Under the pieces are notes generated by a model. It saw only the letters and a program-made list of their open reading frames with translations. It did no database searches and was not told where the DNA came from. Made by a program: the position numbers and the translations under genes. Of a DNA stretch of 64,000 nt, positions 48,373-60,531 are shown in pieces. The stretch spans positions 434,001 to 498,000 of the forward strand of contig JAPEHQ010000018.1 of NCBI GenBank assembly GCA_027405735.1, given 5' to 3'. How positions within the stretch are numbered: position 1 is the stretch's first letter; each line of letters opens with the position of its first letter. Source of the DNA: Mucor racemosus (taxonomy: Eukaryota > Mucoromycota > Mucoromycetes > Mucorales > Mucoraceae).

Positions 48373-51300
48373 AAAAATCAACATACCTTTATTTTTCCAT
48401 TTCTTTCTATGTTGTGTATATTACTATTGCTTATAATTCATAGATGCTTTAAAAAACCACATCAAAAACATTCATAAATCATAATTTACAAATAAAAATT
48501 AGAATTCAATAAAAAATGTGTTCATGTCAAATTTAGTTTTTAAATGTATGTAAAAGATGAAATGCCTTCAATGGGTAATCTTTAAACAATAAATCTGTAC
48601 ATTTATATGAAATACTATAGATAAGATATATCTTTTGAAGAAAATTACAATAATCATCAAAAATTAAATTTTTTTGAAAATGAAAAAAGTATTCAGAAAT
48701 ATAACGCTGTCTACTATTTGGTTTATTGTTAACTGGAGCCATCTAACAACGCGACTCATTCAAGAAACAAAGGCTTATGATTTTCTGGTATTTATTTGCT
48801 TACAGTTATTGATATCAATGCTTAAAATTCGACATTTTTCTTTTTTTGAAAAATAGATGTAGAATACATTGCACTACATTTTTGATTATACATAAAGATA
48901 TTTACTTATTAATTTTGATAGTGTCATTATCATATATGCCAGCTTTGGCTGGTTTAGCGTTATTTCTAATTTTAAAATGGTCTGCTGAGCCATAAAACCT
49001 AGGGATGTTGTCGAGTCCAGCTTATACTAGTAAATTTGGCTGGCAAAACCCAGCTCGACACCAATGCTAATAAAATCTACTAGGAAAAATCGGGAGCTTG
49101 ACTCCTACGATTTAGCCAGCAAATTTATGGGATGCTAAAATCATATCTCTGGATACTTTCACAGCTGTAGTATATATTTTGAAATTTTCAGCCCATTTTT
49201 TGGATCAATACCCATAGATTACAAGCATTTTTTCAGTTGCTTTATTTTTTTTAAGTGGAGGAAGAGGTGGTTTCACTCAAAAACATGTGTTCTACTCCTT
49301 CAAGAGCAGCTGTTAGCTAATAAAATTAAGATACGTTGTTTATATCTCTACTGTGCATTAAGTGCAGCTTCAAAATTCAATTTTGAACCATTATTTGATT
49401 TTATAAAAATTTTCAAAGAATATCTGAAACAACCCATACAAAATAGCTTGAACAAGTACGCGTTTTAGTTTCCCCATTTCCACAGAAACTCAGAGATGCC
49501 GAAACTTTGCAATTCTGTGGATCAATACCAGAAGTACCTATCATTGCACTAGCCAACAGTGGTTTATCAGAATATGTTTATGTTAAATAAAAACTAAAAA
49601 ATTTAATCAAGTAAAGAGATTTCGTTTATTGGAATGAAATTAATAGGGTTTATATACTATTTGATTTGGGGAATTAATGATGTGATAAGGCAGTTTAGAT
49701 GTTATTTAATAGTAATGTGTCATGTTGGTATATTATGTTGGAATATCGCACTGGCGTATCATGCTTTTGTACCATGCTTCTATATCATGTTTTTAGGAGC
49801 ATGGTATAGTTAATATTCAATTAAGTAACTTCCGGTTCCGAATCTGTTATTGTTTACTTTCTTGGATTTGACATGATCCGGTTTAAGAATGATACATCAA
49901 ACAGTGCAGTAAATAACGAAGTTGTTTACTAAATAAAAAAAAATATAAAAGTAAAAGCAGTAGAAATACAATTATAATCAGCTAAAGTTTCTATTACAAA
50001 AGATTTCTGAAGATTTAAAATAATTGAAAAAGTATGAGGGTATTTATAGTGATTTGGAGAACTTGGATACCATCAGACTTGAATGGATGTATATTTAGTA
50101 ATCTTCCAATTTTGAGTACATTGTTATTGATTTAATATTTTAAGGGGTAAATCATGTAGAGCATTGATCATAAGGGTTTGATGTCAAGTGTGACAATATC
50201 GACCTTTTGGAAAATGGTTGTTTTGTTTATTATTGTTATATTTATTTTATGCAACTTTGATTTTAAGGGATAGTTTTTATATGATTGAATCTTATTTATA
50301 TTGATAGTGCAACTTCAATATAGATGAGCAGTTGACTAAATTGGTATCTTTGTTTATTATTATTATTGATTTAAATAGAATTCTAATTTGATATATATGT
50401 CATTTGTGTAATTGATTGCATCGTGATCAAGGGTGCTATCATCTACACGACATGTATGGTTCAAAAAGGTATTTCATATTTTTAGTATGCGTTTGTTATT
50501 GTGTTCAATTGAAGCGTTTGTTTATTATTGTTGTTCACATTTCAAGAGGCATCATATTTTATGAGCGACACTTGGAATTTAGGTTATTTTAGTATTATCA
50601 AGCGTTTTTAGTATGTAATTCCACCGCAAACAGGATTGCTATCTCATTTTGATCCATAATATTCGGTGAGAGCTGGCACGCTTACTGACCTTCACTACGG
50701 CCGACTTGTGCTGCACAAGATGATTTCGTTGTGCCCAGGTGGGCTGCACACCACTATAGCCTGAGCTTCTGTGCCCACTGAATATGGTTAGAAGATAACA
50801 ATATGCACCTGGGCACAACAAAAGAAACTGCACACGAGCACAACGCTAACCCTATATTTGCAGAATTATAATATATTCTGTCCGTATGCATAACATTAAT
50901 CCCATGTGTGCATAATAATAATATCTGACAATGCGCATAATGAGCTGATTGTATGGGCACAACAAATTGGTTTGTACATGAGCATCGTGCCGTTCTCAAA
51001 ATTCCATAATTGCATTTTTTCACTGGAATGGGTTTTTAAATTACATTTGTTTTTATTAATATAGATTATAGACAATACAATTCAATACGTTGTTGATGTA
51101 GAGCAATACATGCAAAAACAATATATTTACGATTATCATCATTTGTAAATATGTTTATAGCTATAACGTTTACAGCAACAATGGTTTTTGCTCGAGCATA
51201 AACTTAAATAATACTTACTGCTTAAATTTACAGTATATGCAAGCCAAATCTAAGATTATAGATGTTACTTTATTATCACTCATAAAATTTAAACAAAGTA

Positions 51301-52446
51301 ACCTTCTTTAAACTTACTATTTTAGTTTCTGATTGTCATCTGTGAAAAAGATTTGTTTTCAAGTATACAGTAGCTACGATCAAAACTATGGTTATTAGAC
51401 AAAATATTAGATTATTCTTTTTTTTTTGTTTCTATATCATTTGAAATGTTATCACTTTTCTGGAACATTTCGTGGGTTTGTAATAACTAGTTCTACCTTT
51501 TCATTGATTAGATATAAATATCATTGCCTTCGATTTGGTCTGGTAATCAAGAAATACGTCGAACAATACAGTAGTAAATAATGGTATTTGATCTTAAAAT
51601 GTGGTTAAATAAAAATATCAGTCTCTAATATAACAACTGCTACCTACATTAAAAATATTAGTTCCTTATGTTAGAATGCGTATTCAGATACAAGAAAAAA
51701 AATAACGGCTTGATAGTCTGATATGCCTTATCAATGGTAAATTTTTCATTGGAATATGAAAACAAAAAGAGAGAAACAACACACGTAGAAAAGGATTTTC
51801 AACGCTTTACATTATTTAGAGCATTTAAAACCCTGCTAAATTGCACATTTCAGCCAATGTAAAAGCGGAATTACAGCGCCTGAACTATAAACTAATAAGC
51901 AAAATAGGCAATATCTGTTACTATAATAGAAACATAAAATTTTCTGTAAGAAAAACCGTCTGTCATATCATACATTTATTAAAAAATTGCAAAAACGAGC
52001 CCGTAGAACAACGCCGTAATTGAGCATAGCAAGATTAAACGGCTAAGTCTCTTAGACTATGGTATATCTAAGTTTTAAATAAAAAGGCTTTTTTTTTTTT
52101 TTACTTTTCTTATATTTGACCTTGTATGGTCTGAAAATTCAGTTTTTATAGCGGACATTTTCGGGGCTCATTTTATCCTTACCAACACTCATGATTTTGA
52201 ACAAAAAACAGAAAAATCGAATTTCGATACCAAAATCAACGTTTAAATATACTACATTGTGAGAGAAAATTGTAGGTATAGCTAATACACATTTTATGAA
52301 AGCTTAATATTAAATGTTAAATAATGAAATTTTGTACTTTTGTCCCAAAAACGGTTTTTTGATTAAAGGATTTTCATGTAATATTTTACAATAAAAAGGT
52401 TTGTTATTTTTTATTGAGCAAATAGAGCGCTAAATTTTTATATGTA
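48373..52446. other. Gene-free region with repeats
   Basis: No gene recognised. The plus strand near 48935-49135 has imperfectly repeated TTTGGCTGG / CCAGC units in both orientations. 49755-49815 has loose tandem ATCATGCTT units. Family E lies at 50690-50790, followed to 51000 by degenerate GCACAAC/GCATAAT motifs. Half of repeat family C lies at 52080-52446. Confidence 0.5.
50690..50790 (-). repeat. Dispersed repeat family E, copy 2
   Basis: Inverted copy of 41645-41740. Adjacent sequence to about 51000 continues with similar TGTGCCCA/GCACAAC words, suggesting that the family is longer and internally repetitive. Confidence 0.7.
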
Positions 52447-54091
52447 CAGTGACCCCCAAAACTGTCCCAATGTTTCCTAGTTTTGAGTTTAGTATGATTT
52501 TCAGGTACAACAAATATATTTAAAGTACGACATATTTTATATATTTCGGAAGATCAATTAATTTCCTTTTATATTAAATTAAAAAAATCTCGAATTTCAT
52601 TGGTCCGCTATATTTATACCCTGTCTGGGACAGCATATGCATTGGGACAGTTTTGGGAGCTTACGCGGGAAAAAATATAATCCTATTTAATAGTCCGTCC
52701 AAAGGCCGTTTCTTTCCAAATATACTTTCACACAATTGGGCATGCTATCAAAAACTTTTTGGCACTCCTCCTGTTTAATGGTGTTGTACCAAACCTCAGT
52801 TACACGCTCCGAAAGATCAAGGATTCATTTGGGCGCTGTTTTTTACTCATTAAGCCTCCTCTTTAATAAGATCCACATATTTTCGATCGGATTCAAGTCA
52901 GGAGATAGCGGAGACCAATTTATTACTTCATAGTCTTGATCCAATAGATATTCCTTGACTAAATTTGATGTATGCTTTGGAGCATTGTCATGCTGGAAAA
53001 TAATCTGATCACGACGAAGGCCTAATTTATCCAAAGTAAAATTGAAAGTCCGCTCCAAATCGTCTTCAGAGATTTGTTTATACAAATGTCGATCCACAGT
53101 ACCCTCAATTCTGCATATCTATCGAACTCCGGCATACGTAATGGCCCTCCAAAATATGACACTCCCACCGCCATCTATAACGGTCATCTTCACATAATTA
53201 GATTTCAAGCTCTCACCGTCTCAAATCCAAAGCCAGCTTCTTCCATTTAAGTTAAATCTATTAATGTTGGTCTCATCTGATCAAATCACCCTTTTCCGTT
53301 CGTCGGAAGTCCAATCCTTGCGAAGATGACACCATTCTAAACGCCTTTTAATATTAGCCGGAGACAGCATAGGTTTTTTAGGCTTGATAATTGCTCCTAT
53401 GCTCCCCCTACGGAGCGATTTCGGACAGTTTCCGGGCTTTTATTAACTCCGAAATTACTCTCAAGTATTTTAAAATGTTACTTGAATTTTTGACTGCTTT
53501 TTTTGTTGCTTGGCGAACACAAAACCTTTCATCAGATTCAAACAGAAATTTAAGTCGACCCCTTTTAGACACACCCAAACTTGTGCAACACCGTTTTTTA
53601 ATTTTTTCCACAACAGGCTTACCTACATGCAGTATTTCCGCAACTTGGCGCACTGATTTACCGGTGTTTAAAAGACTAATGGCATCATTTTCCTTATTCT
53701 CCTGAAGTTTTTTCATATTAATTTTCAATAGGCCAAAGCACCAGAATCTGTATATGAAATATGCATCTTTTTTATTTTCTTTACCTAATTAGGTGTTTAT
53801 TTACTGATTTCCAAGCGTTCAAGATACTAGTGCAAATTATGGTTCTACAATCATCGATTATCTAAAAATCAAAAATGGCTCTCAAAACTGTCCCAATGCA
53901 TATACTGTCCCAAATTGGGTATAAATTCAATTGACCAATAAAATTCGAGATTTTTTTAATTTAATATAAAAGGAAATTAATTGATCTTCCGAAATATATA
54001 AAATATGTCGTACTTTAAATATATTTGTTGTACCTGAAAATCATACTAAACTTAAAACTAAGAAACATTGGGACAGTTTTGGGGGTCACTG
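52447..54091 (-). mobile_element. Tc1/mariner-like DNA transposon (1,645 bp), defective
   Basis: Bounded by TA target duplications (52445-52446 and 54092-54093). Terminal inverted repeats of 212 bp (52447-52658 and 53880-54091) begin CAGTGACCCCCAAAACTGTC and are roughly 93-95% alike, with differences mostly transitions. Inside each repeat the word AAACTGTCCCAATG occurs near both ends in opposite orientation, probably paired transposase-binding sites. The element encodes one transposase pseudogene on the minus strand. It sits inside repeat family C. Confidence 0.92.
52687..53728 (-). pseudogene. Tc1-family DD34E transposase pseudogene
   Basis: The N-terminal helix-turn-helix part (53728 to 53408) is open (MKKLQENKENDAISLLNTG, VRQVAEILHVG). 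A one-base frameshift near 53400 then leads into IIKPKKPMLSPANIKRRLEW. The catalytic triad is readable: SDETN (first Asp), FQHDNAPKHT (second Asp) and NPIENMW (Glu), with 34 residues between the last two, so DD34E as in Tc1. At least five in-frame stops interrupt it, several as TGA where the family has Trp or Arg (for example before SDETN), and the end (ERNGLWTDY) is intact up to TAA at 52687. The full-length product would be about 345 aa. Not functional as read. Confidence 0.9.
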
Positions 54092-54430
54092 TATATATTT
54101 TTCATTTTTATAATTGGTATTATAATTAACTCTAGATTTGCAAAATCAGAAAAAAAAAATTAAAAAATGTCAAAATTGATGATCTGGACAAGAATGAATT
54201 TTGAAATTAATATTCCGCTTATAAGCCTTGTAAGTCTTAAAAACAAGAGATTTTATAATATTTGAGAACTTTTTCAAGAATTAATGATGCTGTACCCACT
54301 TGTATCAAGCCTATTGCTGTAAATATTTATATAATATGTTAATATTATATGGTAGTTTATTTGATGATAATATAGTTTTACTTTAATAGTTAATACGGTA
54401 GAGGTGATTTGCATTGAGTTTTAGTCTTAC

Positions 54431-54702
54431 CTCTCCAATATCATAAACATAAACATAAACATAAACATAAACATGATGGCCATCACTGGAACCTATTGCC
54501 ACTTTTTTACCCTCTTTGTCCAAAGCCAATTTATTCAATGTCTTACCAGAACAAACTTACTTTTGACCTATAAAAATTGATTTATTAGTAAAATTAATTA
54601 TTGATAACAAGCTAATAAGTAATGATTATGGTGTACCTTTGATAGTTGGTTGTGATATACAAGACAACATCTTATTTCCCTCTTCTTCTTAGCTGTTGTC
54701 CA
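54431..54702 (-). pseudogene. WD40 / dynein intermediate chain exon fragment
   Basis: On the minus strand, 54567-54431 reads GKTLNKLALDKEGKKVAIGSS, then DGHHVYVY repeats and DIGE before a GTAAGA donor. This matches the C-terminal WD-repeat region of dynein intermediate chains (LNKL.WD..GK..A.G.SDG.VYVYD.GE). Flanking pieces (54702-54637 and sequence near 54790-54830) look like further decayed exons with splice-like edges. An in-frame TAA lies four codons before GKTLNK. A hexanucleotide repeat has multiplied the Val-Tyr pair to about five copies. The rest of the gene is absent, so this is a transposed or duplicated relic. Confidence 0.5.
54443..54474 (+). repeat. (ATAAAC)n microsatellite
   Basis: Five tandem ATAAAC units. 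On the minus strand it is GTTTAT, read as repeated Val-Tyr in the dynein-chain relic. Confidence 0.9.
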
Positions 54703-56689
54703 CTAAATAGAAATGAATGCTTTTTAGAAACTAAATAAACTAAAATGAGTTTATTCATTCATTCAAATCAAGTCAATACTATACATACTTTTATAATCAT
54801 CAATTTTTCTGCAGGTAGATATTGACTTTTGATCAGAAAAGCATTGATTATAATAACGTAGATAATGGAACAAAATGATTGAGACCTGGACGCTTTTTTT
54901 GTTTGAGAAAGATATTATAAAGTGCCCTAACATTAACAGTTAATAATTTATTCCTAAATAAACAATAGGAAAGGCATGTATTTGTACCTGCTACTTAATT
55001 TCAGTTTATAAAAAAATATTAGTCTTTTTGTTGTACAGTATGTTGCATTCCACCTAGTATCATACGTTGTCATCTTCTAACAGTATCAATACATCTTACA
55101 ATCTATTGACTATGCCGTGTATTGAAGTGCAAGTCTTGATATCGGATATAAGAAATTCCTAGCGTACCAAGTTTAATCCAGTAGTTACTAAGAACGCTTG
55201 GACCTCAATTATGACACCATATTATTTCATCCTAGCGGTTAATCAATCAAGTAGCCTTCAAATCAACATGCTAGCACATTTAGCGCAGTATTGAAACAAG
55301 ACAACTCACAAGCTCTGCAAGAACGGTTAAATTATGATTGATCCATTTCAATCCATAGATTACTATCAAACAGATCTAATGGTTTAATAGTGCCTTAAAT
55401 TACATCTCAGGATCTCAATGTTAAATCAATATAATATGCTATACTTTTATACCTAAATAAATTATATCTTGTTTTTATTATACAGTTGAAGAACTGATTC
55501 ATTACTCATTCTCTTTTAATTGTATTCTTTTTTAAGTATTATTATTTATGAAACCTGAAAATATACGGCATTGTAGTTTTGAACGTAAATACAAGATCTG
55601 AGGAAAGAGTAAGGAAGAAAAAAGATTTTGTATGTTACAAACAGGAATTTACAAAGACATAAATACTTTTAGTGTTACCAAACAGGTTGTTGTCGTTGTT
55701 CCCATTTGGTATCCGAAAGAAGAACATGGGCAGAACTCTTTCAAAAAATCCCAAATTTTAAATTGATATATCTCGTCAATAAGGCAATTCTGTTGAAACA
55801 GAGCAACTCACATCTGCTTTAAATCATTCAAATTATCTTTGTTATTAATTATATTATGATTGATATACTTTAGTAAATTGACTAAAAAACTTCGATCTCA
55901 TCTGGGCTGCCTGATTTGCACAAAAAAATTTATTCTGCCCATCTGTGCAGATCATTATGCCCATGGGAAGCATAGTTTGGCAGTAGTGTTTATTAGGTGC
56001 AATTAGCAGGTAACCAACTTGCTCAAACTTACCGAATGCACAATGATGATGCATGAAAGCTGATATCATCTAAAATGTTTGTAACACCTATTCATACCTA
56101 TATCCATGAAGAATGGTAGCTTACTTGGATCAGTATTTATGAAGATCGTATTTAAATTGTTTTCAAGAAAAGTACGCAGTAAGCTATAGGTGTGTTTAGG
56201 ATATAGACTAGACTGGGTACATTTATTACTTTATTACTAATAGAAGTGCGCAAAGAATTATTTAGATATAATTCTTAGAGTGACGAGTCATGAGGTAATA
56301 AAGATGTATTGCACTTTTATTTCATTTAGTTATGTTACATTTCGTCTATGATGAAATGGTGTAGCCTGAAATCCTAAATGAGCCAATCATGAATTCGTTC
56401 CTTAAAATGGAATTCAGCTATTCTATTTGTATAAACATTCACCGTCTAAAGTTATTAATCAAGCATGAATATTCTATATACTTAACTTAGTCGTATTCTA
56501 CTAAACTTGCTTTGGTCAATCTATTATATCATCATGTTGTAGTCAACGATTTCCTCAAGATTATGAAATTATTTATGCACTCTGTATTGTACGCTCTATA
56601 TCCTCGCTTTCAAAACATATGAATAGTGAATACACTGAATCCTGATGTCTTTGGCGAGATGGCTCATTATCTTTTTACCTACAATACAC

Positions 56690-57000
56690 TATGAAACGAA
56701 AAGAACTGAAATTCCACTGAATTTTCACTGAAACTTTATACCTGAATACTACCACATTCAGTAATTTTTTAACTGAATTTCTCTGAAATATTTAAGAATT
56801 TTCAGGGTAATTACTCACTAAAACTCAGAAAATTAAGAAACAAAATAAAGAGATTTTTAAAGATATTCAGGAAAAAAATCAAGATTTTAAGGGAAATATA
56901 CTGCTATTATTCAATAAATTCAGTCAATTAAGAGAAGAAATTTAAGTGATTTTTCAAATAATTCCGATTATAATTCAGGTTTTTCAGAGAATTAAAAATA
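56690..57000. repeat. CTGAA / TTCAG motif cluster
   Basis: About a dozen CTGAA or TTCAG words at irregular 15-40-bp spacing. The first half carries mainly CTGAA(T/A) and the second half mainly ATTCAG, so the cluster is roughly a dyad. Imperfect, non-coding and AT-rich; nature unknown. Confidence 0.4.
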
Positions 57001-57469
57001 TTAAAAGAAAACCCTCCATTATTATTTTATATAATATATATATATATATATACTCAATAAATATATCTAGTTTTAACTTTATTTTTTACTTATTCATTCT
57101 GTATATTAAACAGGGTGAATTTTAGCTATGGTTTCATCAACACACAGTAGGCTGTGGAAGTCGCCCTTTGTAATTATCGTGTCAAGGATGTGCACCTACT
57201 CCCATGTAAAGTTGGAGGTTATTAGGATAAAAATTCGCCGAGATAGAATTTTTGTTTTCGGTCTTTTACGGTTGTAAAAGAAAAGCTTCAGATAGTTTTC
57301 AAATGATTTTCTAATGATTTCGTCCAATATTGAGTCAAATTACGTAAAATCTTCAACGAAGATGTACCTTCCCTTTATGGGCCACTAATATATGTCCGAA
57401 AATAGAAGAGTTAATACCAGAATATAAGTGCATTGGGCTAATATTAACCAAATTTAGCCTAAAGTTTAT

Positions 57470-57700
57470 CGGTTTTCGAGGATACTAAACAGCCAATTTT
57501 GAAGCCACTTACATTTCTGACTCATATTGAAATGTAATTCTTATAAATAGTCCTTTAAACCAAGACTTAGAAGCTCTTGGTTCTTTCTTTTACGATTAGT
57601 TTTTCTAGTAATAACGCCTACGTTATCCATCATGATAGATGTTACTAGTCTTTATTATTATTCTTTCTATAAATAAGATTGTATGTATCCATAAACTCTC
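57470..57700 (+). repeat. Dispersed repeat family B, copy 2
   Basis: Inverted counterpart of 11490-11770 (blocks ATCGGTTTTCGAG, AAACAGCCAATTT, CTTATAAATAGTCC, AGAAGCTCTTGGTTC, ATGTTACTAGTCTTTATTATTATTC). Confidence 0.65.
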
Positions 57701-58419
57701 AAAGTTGATTGTAAAAAAATAAGCACCTAAATTCAGTTGTTATTCTCTTGTATTTACAAGATAGATTCAACTGAAAACTACTCTAATTTTTTTGTTTCAA
57801 TTAAAAATGTTAAGTTATCGTCAAGGTAGTCAAAATAATAGTTTATATTACAGCTTAGGGTCAATCACAATAGCTGGGTTCCAAAATTGATTTGAAAAAA
57901 TGACGGAAAAATGATTCAAAAAACAAAGTTGTTTAATAACTCATGAGCTGCAAAGCAAGTAGACCTAGCGTGTTAAATATTTTTTGTACATTTTTGGACT
58001 CTGCATTCATATAAACAACATTTGGACTAACTTTTTATATTAAGTTTTGCGTAAAATGCAATTGAAAATTTGAAGGTTTTTTGAAGATACACATCACTTT
58101 TTATAAGCATGCTTCAAATATAAGTAGTCAAGATAATGAAAAGCAAAATTATCTATTGATATAGCTATTTCTGAGCCTTCTAGCTACATTTTGTGTAGAG
58201 AAAACGAGATTTTCATCACTTTTTTTCAAATTCAGAATATGTGATGAGGGTATACACGTCTTTTTTTGAAGCGAATCCGAGGATATTTTTTTTTACATAT
58301 TTTTAAAGATATCTCTTCGAAAAACCAATATTTTGAGAAGAGCTAAACTGATTCCGAGAACGCTCAATGAGGCCAATGACATAAATGTCAAAAAAGTGCT
58401 GCTTAATTTAAACAACATT

Positions 58420-59725
58420 TTGAAATCTACTGCAAAAATATCAAAAAAATGGAATAAAAAAAAGTGCTCAGAATTTTTTTATACTCAAATATGGTATACT
58501 GTAGAGTACTTCAAAACAAGTAAATTTTATTATTAAAAAGTTTTGGTATATCTTAATTTTTTGGAGAGATATTAAAGCTCAAAGTTTCAAATTTTTAAGT
58601 TAATAAGCTAGGATTGGGCTTCGATTCAAGTCGTAAAATGATCCATTTTTTGTAACTCAGATAAAAGCGGAGTGGGAGTAAGTATCGGTTCGCCACCTTA
58701 AGGAGATTGTTAATAGCAGCCTTGTCAAGTTAGTATGAAACTATGAATTGATAAAAGCATATTTGACAATTTCACAACTTGAAGGATTTTTTCAATCCTG
58801 CTTTCGAGTTTAGTTGACAAAAAAAAAGAACTCTAATACCCCATCCGAGTTTGCATAAAAAACGGCTCGTTAAAGCAGTCTAACTCGGTTAACCGTAATA
58901 CGATGCGTTGTTTGTGAAATCTTAATTTAAGCTGTAAAAGCCAAAATTGGAGAAAATAATTATTGGTTTTTTTGAATTTACTCAACAGATGGTATAATAA
59001 TGAACTGTGGAGAATTAACTGTTTATTTGTAGCCTTTAAAAATCTGCATCGATTTATGATAATTTCAATAAAAAGTCTTTACGATTTTGTTTTGAAAATC
59101 GCTCAAAACTGCGATTTTAGGATGGGAGTTGGGGTCAAAAAACAAAGCTACACCTTAATATTGTCATTATTCTTCCATCAGAAATCAATATTTTCGAAAA
59201 AAAATAAACAGACCTATAGATATTGTTGTTAGCCATTATCCTTATTAAACGATTATTCTGCCTAAATAATTTACTGGAGAGGTATTAATGTTTATACTTT
59301 TTTCGGTGCGTTTTATGAACTGAAGTCCTTGAAATTTTATTTTCGCTCTATTTTCATCTACAAAAAGATATGCCAATCACATAGATAAACAACTTTAATT
59401 ATAACAGGCAATATTTATTTAATGAAATCAATAGTTACCCTTGTTTTTCTGATATTTCTTTAATTGTTTGAGTGGCTATATCTCCGCACAGAAAATAGCT
59501 AAAAATATATGAATAGTACCATCCTTATTAAAGAACTAATATGCATCAGGATTTATTTTTATTTTAACATAGGAAAACATTCATGGGAAAAAAGTTGAAG
59601 ATCTGGTTTTTTGGAAAAAAAATCCATTTTAAATTATGGAGTGTAACGTTTTCTTTTTTACACAATTTTGAGGAAATCTATGAAAAATCAATATTTTAAA
59701 AAGAACTAAATTGGGTTCGATAGAA
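58420..59725 (+). repeat. Dispersed repeat family D, copy 2
   Basis: Inverted counterpart of 40325-41300 and the longer of the two. Words near its start (AAACCAATATTTTGAGAAGAGC at about 58323) recur near 59690, and the 58420-58610 unit recurs at 59780-59940. This hints at terminal direct repeats of 250-280 bp around an internal part of about 1.1 kb. No protein-coding capacity seen. Confidence 0.65.
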
Positions 59726-59779
59726 CTCAATGAGTTCTATAATATGCCTGCAAAAAAAATGCTACTCAAAATAACAAAT

Positions 59780-59940
59780 ATTTTGAAATATAGTGCAAAA
59801 AACCAAAAAAAAGGTGCTCAGAATTTTTTCATATTAAAATATGTTATAAACACTTCAAAACAACAAAGTTTCATTATTAAGATTATTAGTATAGCTTAAT
59901 TTTTGCCGAGATATTAAAGCTCAATCTTTCAATTTTTTAA
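59780..59940 (+). repeat. Repeat family D, second end unit
   Basis: Direct copy of 58430-58600 (GTGCTCAGAATTTTTT, ACTTCAAAACAA, TTTATTATTAA, GAGATATTAAAGCTCAA) and inverted copy of 42530-42650. Confidence 0.6.
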
Positions 59941-60531
59941 CAGTAAAGTAACAGTGAAATCTGAAACATTAGCACTAAAAAAAAACTTTATTCCATCTGA
60001 TAGCAGGTAGTTATCCCAGAAAATGCAGCTTTGCATTAAGCTCGAACACCTCAGGTACATGTACAGATTATTTGATTTTGTTTTATAGTATGTATCAAAA
60101 AAAAAAAAAAAGTTGGCAAGTGATCATCAGTAGTCAGATCTACATAAAATTAAGCTTTAAGTGAGAGTATAATCTCTACCAATAGGGTGAGTAAAAATCC
60201 CTGCTTCATCAATCGCTATGGGGCTACCTCAAAAGGTGGAGGAAGAAGAGTTTTCAAAATCAAAAGCATCTTACAGCTTATGGATCCTAGTTTAGACAAT
60301 AGTATCAAACTAAACACATGTTCCGGTAAATATGTGAAAGCCTATATGTTTATATACATATAAATCTGAGGAGGAAAAAGGTGAACCCATTAAAAAAGAC
60401 CTTACGATTCAATCATAAAAATTCAAAATCTAAAATAAAGTAATTTATATTTTTATTGATTGGACTAACGAAAAATCAAATCATATCTATATACATTTTG
60501 TTTTACATTATATATGTAATCTTGCCGATGC

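Larger units (their letters stand above)
52080..54275 (-). repeat. Repeat family C, copy split by a Tc1-like element
   Basis: 52080-52446 and 54092-54275 are together the reverse complement of 25675-26205. The break point is a TA at ATATGTA/TATATAT, exactly where the Tc1-like element begins and ends. Confidence 0.75.
54094..60531. other. Gene-poor repeat region
   Basis: No intact gene in 6.4 kb. It contains the rest of repeat C, a dynein-chain pseudogene fragment, a CTGAA/TTCAG-rich stretch (56690-57000), a (TA)n run (about 57036-57052), repeat B (57470-57700), repeat D (58420-59725) and its end unit (59780-59940). 60000-60531 shows nothing recognisable apart from the ALG9 3' flank. Confidence 0.5.

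Noticed and set aside
47917..48384. Minus-strand 155-codon open frame rich in Phe/Ile
   Set aside because: Antisense of the PMT acidic tail (GAT/GAA runs read as ATC/TTC); no start context or homology.
50754..51023. Minus-strand 89-codon Cys/His-rich open frame
   Set aside because: Produced by the GCACAAC/TGTGCCC repeated words next to repeat family E, not by a gene.
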